DNA from: Moringa oleifera
Taxonomy: Eukaryota; Streptophyta; Magnoliopsida; Brassicales; Moringaceae
Assembly: GCA_021397835.1 (NCBI GenBank)
Contig: JAJFZO010000731.1
Coordinates: 496,001 to 560,000 of the forward strand
Direction of reading: 5' to 3'
DNA: 64,000 nucleotides
Both the position numbers and the translations under genes were made by a program. Under the pieces are notes generated by a model. It saw only the letters and a list, made by a program, of their open reading frames with translations, did not search any database and was not told the origin of the DNA. Below, one piece after another: positions 47,449-60,430 of the stretch. Each line of letters begins with the position of its first letter. Within the stretch, counting starts at the first letter, position 1.

Positions 47449-50400
47449 CTTAGCATAAAATTTTACTACCAGACATCATGATGCAAATGAACATAACTTC
47501 TCCGACCCTAAACTAATGATGTTTTCAATAATTGCCCCAAACCTCGCCTCAATCCCGTGTCTTCTTAAGAACGCTGCATCTCCTCAGTATACTTCTTCTA
47601 GTTAAGAACAAGAAAGCAATACTAAAGGTTGTTGGCCAAACTCAGATAACTACTTGAATAAATCACAGCTGTGAGGATCTCATCAGGGTTCAATACAGGA
47701 GATGCTTTGGTAGTATATTGCATATAGAGATTGTAATGCAGAAGAAGACAAGTGGAAGTTGCATGCAATTAATCATTTGAAGCGGTTTACAAGGAAATCT
47801 CTTCCTTAGTAGAGTGTTAGGTGACTATATTTTCAAAGTTCAATTTCAAAGCACAATACAGCTAAAGTAAAAGCCAAAATGTTAAGTTTCGGCCTTTATA
47901 AACTCATTGGATCAATAAAATAGCACTTAATATCAATCTTCTCCTCCCATTATTTAAATCCAAATGATGTATAATTATGCTACCTAGATGCATATAATAG
48001 TGTGATTATCGCTAATACTCATTGCATCTCAAAGTTTAACATATGGTGAAGGTGGAGCACAACCATTAACGTTAGCAGAAAGCAAGTTAGAGACAGCACT
48101 TGACTTACAATATTGTGGTGGTAGCACCCTGATGGTAGCACGCAACTCTAGAATTGCAGGTGGAGGAGGCAAAGCAGTGGGGTGGCAATAACCTGTATCC
48201 ATGAGAACTGGAAGACAGTTCCAATATCAATGCTTAGTTATCTGTACCAGCAAATTCTATGATTTAAAGGTCTAAGCTATATTAATCGCAAACTTTTCTT
48301 CACAAAGTGCATACCAGCAACAAGATCTGAGTCATCTGTGTATACATCTATCCCCCATAGCTGGGCACCTTTGACCTGCATGCAATGCACTCAATGACCT
48401 TAGAAGATGATAAGAGAAGCCCTAAAATGCAATTCAAAACAGCTCAGGAGTTAAGTTTCAGAAAAAAAAAAAAAAAAAAAAACTGGGTAAAAGTAGGGGA
48501 GGAAGGCACTGACTAAAGCAAAACAACATTAAACTGCAATCACACTATCTTCCACAAGATGAAGTTAGATTAAAACATCTTCTATACTTCTTGATGTATT
48601 AGGTCTAATCAGTTCTCTTTTCGTGGCCCTCCCTTGTACACAGCTGCATAGAAGGATGCCCCCACCCCTCTTGTTTTTCCTTGAACTTCTTACCTATGCT
48701 AGGGGGAGACTAGCGAAAAAGATGAATAAGACCAAATAAACAGTCACAGATTCACAGAAATCCAGCAAATAAGTATCTAAAGCATAATTAGGACTGATCA
48801 TCTGTTGCTGTTTACCACTATAAGATAGCCATGACAAACTCAAAGCACTGATACTTTTTCCTTTTCATTTTTCTCAAGTAAACTTGATCGAATCCATCTT
48901 TGCTAATTCCAGCACACTAATGAAACAAAGATAACCACAAGATAAAGGATGAGAAACCCCTAAGATTAGCCACTTTCCCCGATATGGCCACCAATTAGTG
49001 TGATTCCACACACAAGATGCACTCAAGAAGGCAAATTCACATACATAAATAACATCTGGCTTTTCTTTTACAAAATGACCACTACACAGCATCAGAACTT
49101 TGCACTTGGAAGTGAAGTCCTTCATGTTCCTACATCCTCCATTGCATCAAAGAATCGCATCTCATCTCAATATGTAAATGTGTAAATATATTCAATTGAG
49201 GTCTATATACATGAGGTATAAGATACTGAATTAAAAAAGAGAGTTTCAATTTTATTAGAAAAGGACTTAATGAAGAGATTGAATAAACATCCATAGATAT
49301 CCAAAGAAGAATATTTGTTTGCCCCAATGTGAGTAAACACAAGTGTGAGAAAGAGGGAGAGAGAAATAAGTGGTAAAATGTTGCAGACCCTGAATACATC
49401 TGAGAAAGGCACTCATAATGTCAGAAGAAAATCACATATCTAGTAAAAGACTCTTAATGAGCTATCCCATCAAGCAAAAGAAAAAACTTAACTCTTCATA
49501 GCATAGCATGCACTGAGAATTATTAGCCTCCACATTTTGCCTAACTTTCTTGTATTTCACAAATTTAGCAGTTAATAGCAACATCAAGTTCTAGAGCCTT
49601 TCTTAGTTTACCAACAAATGGCAATTAAGATATCCACACAGTTAATAAAAAGGATTCAACAAATAAATAAATAGAAATGATCAACCAAAAATTGAAGGAA
49701 ACAAAACGAAGGTCACCAAAGAAGGAATTCATAAAAAGGAAAGTTACAAACATCATCTGTTTCAAATAAACATGAAGCAATTCGATCTTACTTGACGATT
49801 GGTAGCAGCAACATGTTTAGCAGGTATCTGAATTTCAAAAGTGGGACCATTATTTGCAAAATCACCATTTTTATCAGCTTGGGATGCTTCATATTCTTTC
49901 CATAGCTTAATCAACTCTTGCATACATTCACCAACTTTGTAAACAACAGAAGGCATTTCAAATTTACCTAAATCACCAGCACCATTAAGATTTAATAGGC
50001 ATGCAAGAGGAAATTAAACTGCACATATGTCTAAGTTCCGCCATTAAGCACCACTGATATAATTTTACCACAGTAACAACAGTTGACAATTGGAATGAAA
50101 ACAAAGTAAGAAAAGAAGCCAACAGCACCTTAACCAAACTCCCGTGGATAAAATAATAAAAAGGCAAGTATAGCAGATGTTAATATAAGTATGTATGTCT
50201 TAAGTGACAATAACACAAGCCTAACATGAGGCTACCAAAAGTTCTCTCAAAATAAAGAGAATATTCATTTTGAAGCGAATTCACTTGATATGAAAATAAC
50301 ACCCATTTTCCTAAAGACATGCATCGATATTCATAAATGGCAAGAAGTTTCTTTATAACACCCAACCTTAGAAAGCATCCCGGGCTTTTCCTGAAAATAA

Positions 50401-53400
50401 ATTAATCAATCCAAAATGTAAGGTAAACAGCTTTGCAAACTAAAGCAGTTTCCAATTTAGTCAGCATCCTTCGACAGGTCAGAAATTGCTGATCACCACA
50501 ACATTCAAGCAAAGTTCCAGCTTACCTTGGGAACTACAAAAATTTAAAAAAAAAAAAGCATAAGCAAAGTCAATATGCATTAAAGGAGGAGAAAATAACA
50601 AAATGAGGCTTCATCAAACATGAAAACCGTATCCTTAAGGTCTTGACCTAGACATTAGTCAACAATCATGCATTTGGAGTAATGTTCTCATCTCAAAGAA
50701 AATGCGAGATAATTAAAAATAAAACTATAACCACAGAATTAAAGGCCAAAAGTTCCTCTCAAACAAAAGTAATTCTTAAATTGAAGTAATGATCCATCAA
50801 GCTAAAAAAAATCAAGAGCTACTTGTAGATTCAAGATAGCAAATAATTCATCACTCCTTGCCTAACATTAGAAAGCACTCCATTGAATATAGCTCGATTG
50901 CATTTGCACATTTATCATAATATAACAGTAAAAATTCCAGGACAACTACAAAAAGCTTTTGATCTTTAAGGTGGAAGTTATTATATAGCGCAATAATAAT
51001 ATAAGAGATAGAAATAAATGCCCATTGACCTTTGCTAGTCGACAAAAACAACCAGAGGGACAAAAAAGGAAAAGGAAAGAGGAAAGAGGAAAGAGGAAAA
51101 AGCAATGCCTAAAAAAAGACATTTATGATATCTATGTGTGTGTGTATGTGTCCGTGTGCATATAATGTCTACTTTCCTCATTTTTCCAGTTCAAAGTCAA
51201 AGCTCTTTAAGATTTAAGTCACCACAAACATGGATACTTAGGATGAGAATAGCCGTATCTCAGTTCTCCCATAATGTTCCCTAACTGGTCCTTAGTGATT
51301 AGGCATGTGGTTTACAAACTTTAGTTACCTGATACAAACAAATGAAATTTAGTCTAGGCAATCAACTCCTTAAAAAATAAAATTTGTGGTAATATACCCC
51401 TAGGCAAAATTTCAGCACAAGGTACAAATATTATGTAGCAGCCCTAGAGAGACTGTCAAAAAACCAATAGTTTCACGAAGAAGACGCCAAAATATAAAAT
51501 AAATAAATAAATAAAAGAAAAACTTATATTTTTAATTGTCAAACACTGAAAGTTTTGTTCTTTCTATAGGACATGACAAAAGCTTAAAGTTCACAGGTAG
51601 CTGCCATAACTGACCTAACTTTCAAAAGGAAGGAGAAGGAGAATAATCCTGACCCTATCACCAATGGATTTATTGATGTTCCCAACTTTTACCAACAACT
51701 TGAGCTAATGACTAATTTCATTTTTGGCAGAGAAAGCACAAAGTTAACCTACTGATTTATTGTTCCGGTCCTTAAGTGGCAAATTTAGCAAAACTTATCA
51801 TCATCTCAATTCCAATCTTGGGCAGAATTCTGTCACATTTTTCATCACTATCACATTAAATAAAACTTTTAATTTAGATTTTTCATCAGCAACACTAGTA
51901 CATGCTTAAATCCATGATATGCAGATGAATCTTGTTTGTCCAACAAAAAAGTATATTAACTACTTAAACAAACAAAACAAAATAAAATACAACTCAAACC
52001 TAATCTTTTTTCTTTCTTTCTTGATCGAATCACCAGTAAAGTAAATTCATGCCACAATGAAAGTAAGCATGCAACAAATAAATCATACCTAGTTATGAAA
52101 TCCGAAAATTAAATTTCAGTGAGAGAAAGTTTATTTACTCATGGCAGATCTTCCAGATGCATATCCATAAAATATGAGTAAAATAATGCAAAATTAATCA
52201 TTAAGCTAAATATAATTGCAGCTCAAACTACAATCAGGGAAGATAAATATAACGCACCCTTCATTATCTTGAGCACGAGACCTAGAACAGGGATCACGAT
52301 TTGCCACTTGAGGGCTGCCTCGAGGGCGAAGCATCCTCTTACCCTGCTGGACTCCATAACTGAAAATTCCCTTTTCCCTTTCCGTACTCATATCACCCAC
52401 TGCACATCCATCATCAGATTCTTTGTCATAACACCTGCTGCGCTTTTCCGGTCTTTCAACTTCTACATTACCATTTCTTTCTCTCCTTCTTTCTTTAGAA
52501 TCCCTGTCAACATTTTTCCAGCTATACAGATCTTTTTGTTTCTTTTGTTCAGATGCCGGATTTTCTTGCTCTGGCATTCTGACAGACCCATCTGCCAGTT
52601 CTTTCTCATTATGTGAACCCTCTTTCTCAACTCCATTCCATGGCTCTCTTTTGATATGATCTTTTTCCTTCTCTTTTAGTCCTTCCTTGTCTTTCGGATC
52701 TTTCCTCTCACGCTCCGACCTCTCAGTTTCTCTTTCTTCTCTGGCAGATTCTTTGCACTCATTAATGGTATTACCTATTTGCATGCTGCCCCTACAATCA
52801 CTTCTTTCCTTATCTCGATCCCCCCAATCCCTGTGCTTTGCCTCTTTCCTTTTTCTATCTTTTCCCTTAAATATGTCCTCACTTTTGGAATCAATTTTGT
52901 TCTCCTCAACAGCCTCGTGTCCTTCCACATAATCCCTCTCTTCAGCTGCTGAGCCTTCCTTCCGAGCTTCAGCAAACACTTGGGAATTACCACGAGAAAT
53001 ATGCCAGAGATCCATATTTCCACCTTGGGCTTCAGAGTATCTTTTCCCCCGATGGAATTCTTTCTGTTCTTTCCAGTTGAAGTGATCATAACCATCCTTT
53101 TCTGTCTTCATATCAGCCTTCTGATCACCATGATTCTCCCTATCATGTTTTGTTTCTTTACTATCATCCCCTCTGCTTACAAACCTTGCATCCCTTTCAA
53201 GTTTAGCACTTTGCAAATCCCTCTTTGCCTCACCATACATCCCTCACGTCTATCCTACTATCCCGATTCTCAACCCTAAGGTCTCTAATGTCCTTGGAAT
53301 CCCTGGACTCCAGCCTGTTCTCAGAGGCGGTTGGGTGTGAATCCATATGAGGATCATTGGAAGAGGAAGATGGCATTCTGTACATCAAATGCAAAGGGGA

Positions 53401-53628
53401 CCTTCTATCCACATCACAAGATTCAGTTCTGGCAGTCTTGGCCACTCGAGAATCCTGACCTATCTCATAGGGAGCATGAGAATAGGAATGCTGATGGTGG
53501 TGGTACTCACCCGAAACAGCTATAGATGATGTCAGCTTAGAGTATGAACCCGCATCTTCATTTGTGTGCTTTGAAGATGAGGTATGAGCACCACCCTCTT
53601 CATGAGATCTTTTTGGAGCACTGCTCAT
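38612..53628 (-). CDS. HDC1: HDC1 homologue (Rxt3-like histone deacetylase complex subunit)
   Basis: Coding exons, 5' to 3': 53628-52258, 50533-50526, 49967-49792, 48375-48315, 48207-48109, 45506-45412, 45179-45066, 43060-42993, 39705-39595, 39338-39107, 38722-38612. All introns are GT-AG and phases match throughout, giving about 815 residues if one 2-nt gap near 53238 is allowed for. The first exon is charged and low-complexity (KR/DE-rich, many S and R). The C-terminal half is the Rxt3-like domain (VYKVGECMQELIKLWKEYEA; GIDVYTDDSDLVA; RAWGAGIGCSYQVERCC; VERTMTTRAAAS; VFRWSRCKKPLPQKVMRSIG; ending VHFLSVN). In Arabidopsis HDC1 binds RPD3-type deacetylases and promotes histone deacetylation. 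The apparent frameshift would truncate the protein at 132 residues if real. Confidence 0.92.
41290..42245 (+). mobile_element. LINE 3' fragment inside the third-last HDC1 intron
   Basis: Within the intron between HDC1 exons at 39705 and 42993, the plus strand reads like the zf-RVT region of plant LINE reverse transcriptases: VAFLAWKEIWDKISTIDRGK (about 41875-41935), then the cysteine-bearing part and INNRAFEG at about 42172-42195. A T-rich stretch follows near 42205-42242. It is broken by stops. The orientation is opposite to HDC1. It explains part of the large size of this intron. Confidence 0.75.
47411..47449. repeat. (AT)n(AG)n microsatellite in an HDC1 intron
   Basis: About eleven AT repeats followed by about nine AG repeats. 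A GT-rich tract also lies at about 51128-51160, and a GA tract at 39421-39440. None disrupts a coding exon. Confidence 0.9.
50526..50533 (-). other. HDC1: HDC1 microexon, 8 nt (TTCCCAAG)
   Basis: The upstream exon ends ...GAAGG (phase 2, donor GTGCG at 52257). The downstream exon begins GTAAATTTG (phase 1, acceptor TTTAG). Direct joining would give an immediate stop (GGG TAA). Exactly one more base, two codons and one base are needed. On the minus strand at 50533-50526 lies TTGTAG|TTCCCAAG|GTAAGC, an 8-nt exon with strong splice signals. It restores the frame as E-G-S-Q-G-K, matching my recollection of the HDC1 family (SQG before K). I inferred it from phase and fit; transcripts would prove it. 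Confidence 0.8.
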
Positions 53629-53700
53629 GGTGAAAGAACGCCCAGTTTACTATAATAAAGTAACTGCACTGTTTAATCAGTAAAATTCAAATAAAAAAGG

Positions 53701-53940
53701 CCACCAATTTTGATCTTTTGTACCTGCAAAAGCAAGGCAAAATACCTGATTTCATAGTTACATTTTAACAGAATCCTAGGAAGGAAAAAAAAAAGAAAAA
53801 CTGAAAATTATAAAATGAAATCCAAGCAAAAAATTCAGTAAAGAAGCAAAAAGGAACACCAATTTTCGATCTTTTCAACATGCAAAAGTAAGCTAAAATG
53901 CAAATTTCATACTTAGATATTAACAGAATCCTAAGGAAGA
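53701..53940. repeat. HDC1: Two diverged copies of an 83-bp block in HDC1 intron 1
   Basis: Blocks at about 53701-53783 and 53856-53940 share CACCAATTTT.GATCTTTT, GCAAAAG.AAG and AACAGAATCCTA.GGAAG. The region lies between the ATG exon (acceptor near 53650) and the 5' UTR exon. Confidence 0.8.
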
Positions 53941-54139
53941 GAAAAAAGGAAGTAAACTAAGAAAAACAAACGAAAGCAAAGATGGAATTCGCAGAAACAA
54001 AAATGAAGAGAATATGATTTGTAACTCCAGTTCAATTGATAAGAAAAACCAAAGTTGGAACTTTCAGAATTCAAAGAAACCTAGAACAACTACCTCAGGA
54101 TTGAACTATATCTATATTGAGAAACACAGAATCACGTAC

Positions 54140-54310
54140 CAATTTATCCAACACATTGTGGTTGTCGGAAGAGTATCTTTGGCTTCCGTCAACCGCAGCA
54201 ACGTTTGTAGCAGGAGGGTCTCTCGCGGTCAGACGTTGCCTCGTGTTCTCTCTGTATCCCGTCCCTTCCCTTTGGATACAGTTCTCCTATGTTCGTTTTA
54301 AAAGTACAAG
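54140..54310 (-). other. HDC1: HDC1 5' untranslated exon
   Basis: On the minus strand the segment ends ATAAATTG|GTACGTGATT, a good donor, and is GC-richer than its surroundings (for example GTTGCTGCGGTTGAC), as expected for a 5' UTR. The next acceptor (TATTATAG at 53657-53650) precedes the ATG exon by about 20 bases. The transcription start is not determined; the GC-rich block begins near 54310. Confidence 0.65.
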
Positions 54311-54429
54311 ACCACCAACGAGATGAGCTGCTGCTCGCGTGATGGTACGCCTTAGTGGCATAACATTGTAAGGAGAGTGACTTAACATTGTAAGGACAGG
54401 GTTGATACAATCTCTTTTTACCCATTTTA

Positions 54430-57166
54430 TTTAAATTAATATTGAAATAATTATATTTTTAAAAAATTTTAATATTAAAATTGAATATAATTTTTTCAAT
54501 CAAAATTAAGTAATTTTTTGAGATCAATTTTAATTTTAATTTATATATAACATTTTTAATATTAAAAATTTATGAAAACTTGAATAATTCATCACGTTTA
54601 TAAAAAAATTTCAAATCAAAATTTTTTTATAAAAATCAAAAACAAAAATAATTTCAGATCAAATTAATATTTTAAGTATAAAAATAATTTTTAAAAATTA
54701 CAAAAATTTGATAAAAAATATATAATTTTTATTTATCTTAAAATTTATTTGTGAAAACACAAAATGATATGAAAGCTATGATATAAGTATAACTATTAAA
54801 GAAGCATATTGGAAATGATAACAAGGAGGGGCACACATTATAGTTCAAAATAGAAACATGTGATTTCGATTTGAACTAATTCCCTTCTTGACTTGTCTCT
54901 CCCCTTCTATTTAGTTCTCTTATTTATGGAAAAATACCACAAATGCAGTTGCTCCTCAAAGGCAATGGTACACCTTAGTGGTGCCAATTTCATTTGACTA
55001 TGTTCCCAACAAATATCACCTACAACAAAGTTTATATTTGTAATTTCTTTTTTAACAACAAAAAACACTTTCATTTAAGTTACTATGAAAACAATTGATT
55101 TTTTTAAAAAAAATTATAAAATTGATTATAAACAAATATGAAATAATACAAATATTATAGTATAAAAACATATTAAAAAAGATAAAACTTGGGATGTATA
55201 TGTTTGAATTAAATTAAAACCGTTCATGATGTCAATTTGAATTAATTTTGATTTTTTATTTTTATAAATAAAAAATTTTACTAAACAATAATTTTTAACT
55301 TATACAAAATAAGATAAAAATGAGTGAAAAAACAAAAAATAGTGGATAACAACTAAAATTTATTTTAACTTTCAATAATAATCATTAATAAAGCAGTTTG
55401 TATTTGCAGTTGACATTTGGTATAAGCTATGAATAAGCTGCTTATTTTTGAGATTGTTGATCATAACATTAATATTAAAATACATTATTATATTAAAAGA
55501 AAAAAAAATAAAATCATATAAAAAGAAAATTTCATGATCCTTATGATCCATTAATAACTAATTTGATTTTTTTAAAATTCATATTTTTAATTACTTAAAA
55601 TTCTTTCAAAATAATACTAATAAAGTTGTAAACTCACATTAACAATACAATTGATGATCAATTATATTCTATAGTTGTTTTTTTGTGTTTGTGCATACAT
55701 TTTTTATTATGAACAGAGGGTTTTAGCATAAAAGATGGCTTTTTAGCTTGTAAAAAATGTTAAGAGATACGAAGTGGATGTTTTCAAAAGATTTAAGCCT
55801 AACTTACAAGCAAATATCTAGAAAAAATCACAATCTTTATAAATTGGGCAATTCAGCCTCTTATATCGTTAGAGAGACAATGAACTCTTTACATTAATAG
55901 TTAAAACATCTACAACACAAGAATTTCACTATTATTTTTAATAATTTAAATATAATTTTTTTCTATTTCGTAAAATGGCATTAGAGAATTGAAATGATGG
56001 AGAATTTACACTGAATAAATCAAATCACACACCTATTTTTCTCTAGAAAAATTAATCACAAAGAAAAAGAAGAATGATAATAAATTTGAGATTTTTTTTG
56101 AAAAATAACTTTTATCCAATTTTCACTTACGAGACCAATAATAAAAGATAATAATACAATTAAAAAAACAAAATATTCACGCAATATAATAAAATTTGTT
56201 TGTATTCACGATCGGCTTACCAAAACTCATATTTAAAAAAAAAAGTGAAGAAAAGATTAAAAAAGATAAAGAAATGGAGAGTGCAATAAAAAAATTAATA
56301 TGTCTAGAGAATTAAAAAAATCTTTGATAAGTTATTAATCTCACTTTTTTTCTCAATTCTATTTTAAAATTAATATTATGATTAACTTAAAAATAATCAA
56401 TTATAACCTATCACCATATGTTGATTGGTCAAAACAATTCATGCGACATCTCAACTAACACTAACGTGAGAATGATTAATTTTCAATAATTAATAAAATT
56501 AAAGAAATATTTAGCACTACTTCACCTTGAAACTTGCATATGATTTGCTCATATATCTATTAAATAAATAAACTAAATTATTTCTTGATTTATGATTACA
56601 AAATTAAGAAAGAATCCTAATCAAGCTAAAATCTTACCCAGCACTTATAAAAAATCATTGGTATTTTTCATTTGTCTTTATTATCATTTTGAAATTTTCA
56701 TACTAACTAAAATAATAGAAAAAGCTATTATCTAAGGTTGAAAAGTGAAAGATGAAAATCAAAGGAACTAAGCTAGAGGTTCAATATCAATTGTTAAGTT
56801 TAATTAGAGTTCAATAAAGAGTAGAAAGGAGTCATAAAAGTTCCTAACTGGAGCTCAAACAGAAAGATAAGAAAGAGCTAGAAAGAAGAAAAGAAATCAA
56901 GATAAAGACTAGAAAGAAGAGCTTTGAGATAAAGAGAGGCAGACTCTTGAGGTTGATGAATGAAAATAGAAGTATTTCTTGGATAAAGTATTTTAGAATA
57001 TTCTTTAACAAGTAGTAGTAAGAAAGTTTCACAAAAGATCAACACCTCAAGTCTTCAAAGATCCTAATTTTTGTTGACAAAAGGCAAAAAGGTGAGATTT
57101 TCCTACTAAATGAGGATTATGATCTTAAGTGCTTAAGTTCTTAAAGTCTGTCAACAACAAGAAAGT
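54430..57166. other. AT-rich spacer
   Basis: Extremely AT-rich, with long A and T runs and no gene or recognisable element. It forms the left part of the spacer separating divergent HDC1 and RBL. Confidence 0.6.
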
Positions 57167-57410
57167 CACTACTATAAAAAGGCCTTTTATAATGGTCAAC
57201 TTTATGTTGAATTTAGTGTTATATAATTTTATGATGATGTTTAAAAATCATCATAAAGATTATCATAAATACTCTATAATGGCAAATGAGCATCATCATA
57301 GAATATTTACGATGATCATTATGAATCATTATAAATATATGAACAATATTCATAAAATATTTAATGATGGTTTTTGGTGGCCATCATAAAAAATTTGATG
57401 TTGGTTGTCA
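57167..57410 (+). mobile_element. CACTA-like transposon end with subterminal repeats
   Basis: Begins CACTACTATAAAAAGGCCTTTTATAATGG. Sub-repeats follow of the type ATGATG...CATCATAAA, in both orientations, up to about 57410. CACTA transposons of plants carry such termini and subterminal repeats. The opposite end (TAGTAGTG) was not found nearby and there is no transposase, so this is a solo or truncated end. Confidence 0.5.
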
Positions 57411-60045
57411 TAACTAAAGAAAAACTAATAAGTTTTTCGACATGATTTGGCTTAGGTTTAGAGTCACCACCAATTCAATTGAGCTAGAATTAGATACCTA
57501 TTATTAAAGATACCGTTCTTTTTCATCGAAGATTCAAGTTCAGGAGTTTATTATACTTAGAAAAATAACACCCCATTGCACCCAAAATTGATATCGATGG
57601 AGTAGTTTTATGGCTATTTGCTTAAATTATATAATAGAAAAATGATATGATGATGCAGATAAATATTTCAAGAATTAGTTATCACTTAATCTATTCATCT
57701 AAAAAATTTAAAAGAAAGCTTCGACAAAACTATAGCTACTGCTTAGGCTCTTTAAAATAGTTCATGACTTTTTAAAACCATAAAAAATTAAGAACAAACT
57801 ATAGTTATGATCCCTTTCTTCTAAAATTGTTTAATTAGCATAAATCAAGCACAAGCCATCGTTATGCCTTCTCATCTGCAAAAATCATTTTCTTAGTAAA
57901 ATAAATGGTGATTCAATATAAAACATAACTATATACCAAAATACACATGGTGCAAAAACATTTTGATTACGATGTTAACGCTTTAAGAAAGGAAAAAATG
58001 AGTTTTCAAAAGTGTTTACCTAACCTATAAAAAAATTAATATCATAAATATCCAATCAACATAGAAAGAACATTTGCATTTGATTAAACAAACTTAAACA
58101 TTTCGTTTCTTTCGGATTTTCATTTAGTTGATCTCTTACCTATATCAAAATCTATAAACATAAGTTACATAATCGATCTTCAAATTTTTCTTGATATGTC
58201 AGTATCCCTCAAAATTTGATCTTGATCTTTGTTTATGATGATCGATGATGTTGTAGTTCTTTGAATTAGCGATAGCCAACTGTCCAAGCTCTTCACCATG
58301 CCTTGCTTGTTATTATGTTAATCAACGATGGCTTCTGGCTTTATTGTTTGATAATTAGACAATACATTTTGTCTGGTGATTTTATAAAGGTGAGAAGGAA
58401 ATCAAACATTTTAGATAACATAATCGATGATTTCATAATTATTGGATGCATGGGGTTTCAAAATGAAAACAAGGTTGTGATAAATATAGTGGTGAGTAAT
58501 TATGATATTTCTAGACTGAGAGAGAGAAGAGATCTTTTTATGAATTTTGGATTGAGAACTAAATGAAGTTTGACTTTAATAAAACAATAAAAAGAAAGAA
58601 GGTAGATCAGTGCAAATACTTAGGTGGGTTGGCTGTTAAAGAGATGTAGTGGTTACTAATGTTGCTTATTTCGTTTACTTTGTAAATATACATTTTTGTA
58701 TATGGTGATGACTCAGGTGATGGGAACACATCTAATAACTAATGAATTTGTGGAGTTCACTAGCTTGAAAGTACTTTATAATAGTTACTTTTGTATCTAA
58801 TAATAGTTTTCATTTTTAGTGAAAAATCAATTATTCCTCGTGTTCCATAGACAACCAATTATCTATTAGAAATGAATTTTAAAAACAATGAAAAAGTGCT
58901 AGAGATGCCTCTTCCTTAGTATCTCACATTGCTTAGGAACATCTCTTTTGAGGTGTATATAAAGTCTTAGGATGAGATATAGGTTTAGGCCTCAAGGGGC
59001 AACCCATATTTGTGGAAGGGAGATAAGTTAGCCCATGTGAGTCCGCCACACACTTGCATGTGCATTGCCATCATCACTGTCCATCTAATTGATTGATCAT
59101 GCCAAGTGAGCTTGAGTTTAAAAAGTACTTCATTTTTTAAAAAAGCTAATTTTAATTTTTTTGAATTTTAGAGATAGATACCTATATAAAGGAAGACTTG
59201 ATTAATATGAGATCGAGTCTTCCTCCAACCTCCTAATACACATATCAATGGGCCATGTCACATGGCTTGCTAAGTGTGAGTCTGCTTCTTCCTGCATGTA
59301 TCATGGTGTTTCTTCACGTGATATCTTGAGATTAAGTCATTCTTCGCACTTTTACAAATATCTTTCATTAGTTAGAATGTTATCTAATAACCAATATCCA
59401 ATCTTATTCTTTCTCTACTTTGCCTATAAGTAAATGCCTTTACTTCTCAAATTTAGAACCTATTACACATAGTAGTAGTATCCTCTCCCTTCTCTATCTC
59501 TCTATATCAAGCTCTTCCAATAGTTCCTCTAGTATACAACTATCTTTCTTAAGTTTCTCAAAAGTTTAAACTTTCCTATTGTACAACTTCTCTCAAAAGC
59601 TTTGCTAAGCAAACACTCCCTACGCTATTATTAAGTTTCCTAGAAGCTTTTTTAGCAATTTAGAAGCGTTCTCAAGCTATCCAATCTTCTTTGTTTGTTT
59701 TTTTTGTGTTTTTAAGCAAAAGTTTTTTCAAAAGATGTAAATTTTTGGTATCTTATAATGCATTTGAAAGTTTAAGATAAAAGTGAATTTTAGGCTGCTT
59801 TATCCAAGAAAAGACAATATTGTACATTGCTTGAATATCCTAAGTAAAGTTGTAAAACATCTTAACGAGAGTAACCTAGTCCATGATTTTTCCCAAACAA
59901 AAAATTTTAGAACTTTATATCTATACTTTTAATTTTAGCATCAACATTATATGTGTGATATACTTAACTTTTGGGTGCACCATCATCCCACTAAATGTTT
60001 TAAATGTTTACTTGTACTTAAAATTGTAATGTAGATGCATCTTGT
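57411..60045. other. AT-rich spacer, TE-like pieces
   Basis: No gene recognised. Around 57428-57475 the sequence TTTCGACATGATTTGGCTTAGGTTTAGAGTC, a style common in plant LTR-element leaders, is seen. At 58960-59060 a C/G-richer block (CCTCAAGGGGCAACCC) resembles an LTR. Neither could be delimited. Confidence 0.4.
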
Positions 60046-60430
60046 TTGTCAATTAAAATCTGGTTTATGATTAGCAACTCATCTTGTAATGACTCATTGT
60101 TTGTTTTAAGGTCATCATGTAAATCTAGTATAGTTGTATTATGTTTCCCCTTTATATCATTGTCACACATGTATGCTCTCATCTCTAAAATTTCTTGTTT
60201 GTCTCTCTTTTCGTTTAACTTATTATCTGATAGCTCGAGGTTAAAAAGATTAATAATCTCAAAGAACTTATGATAAGCACTATCGAAATGGCACGCGAAA
60301 GTGAACTATAGACAAAGTTTAAGGCACAGTTCATTTGTTGCTCCATCAAAAGAATAATCAACTATATCCTCATATTCAAACATCATCAATGGCAACCCTT
60401 TTGAAACTAAAGACATGTTGATTTTTCAGC
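60046..60430 (-). pseudogene. Unidentified coding-like fragment, coiled-coil character
   Basis: The minus strand gives a leucine/asparagine-rich stretch, read as FNLELSDNKLNEKRDKQEIL and DLHDDLKTNNESLQDELL, with heptad-like spacing. Upstream is MSLVSKGLPLMMFEYEDIVD (about 60355-60415). A stop separates the two. It may be from a transposable-element protein (copia gag proteins contain similar parts) rather than a host gene. Identity unknown. Confidence 0.35.
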
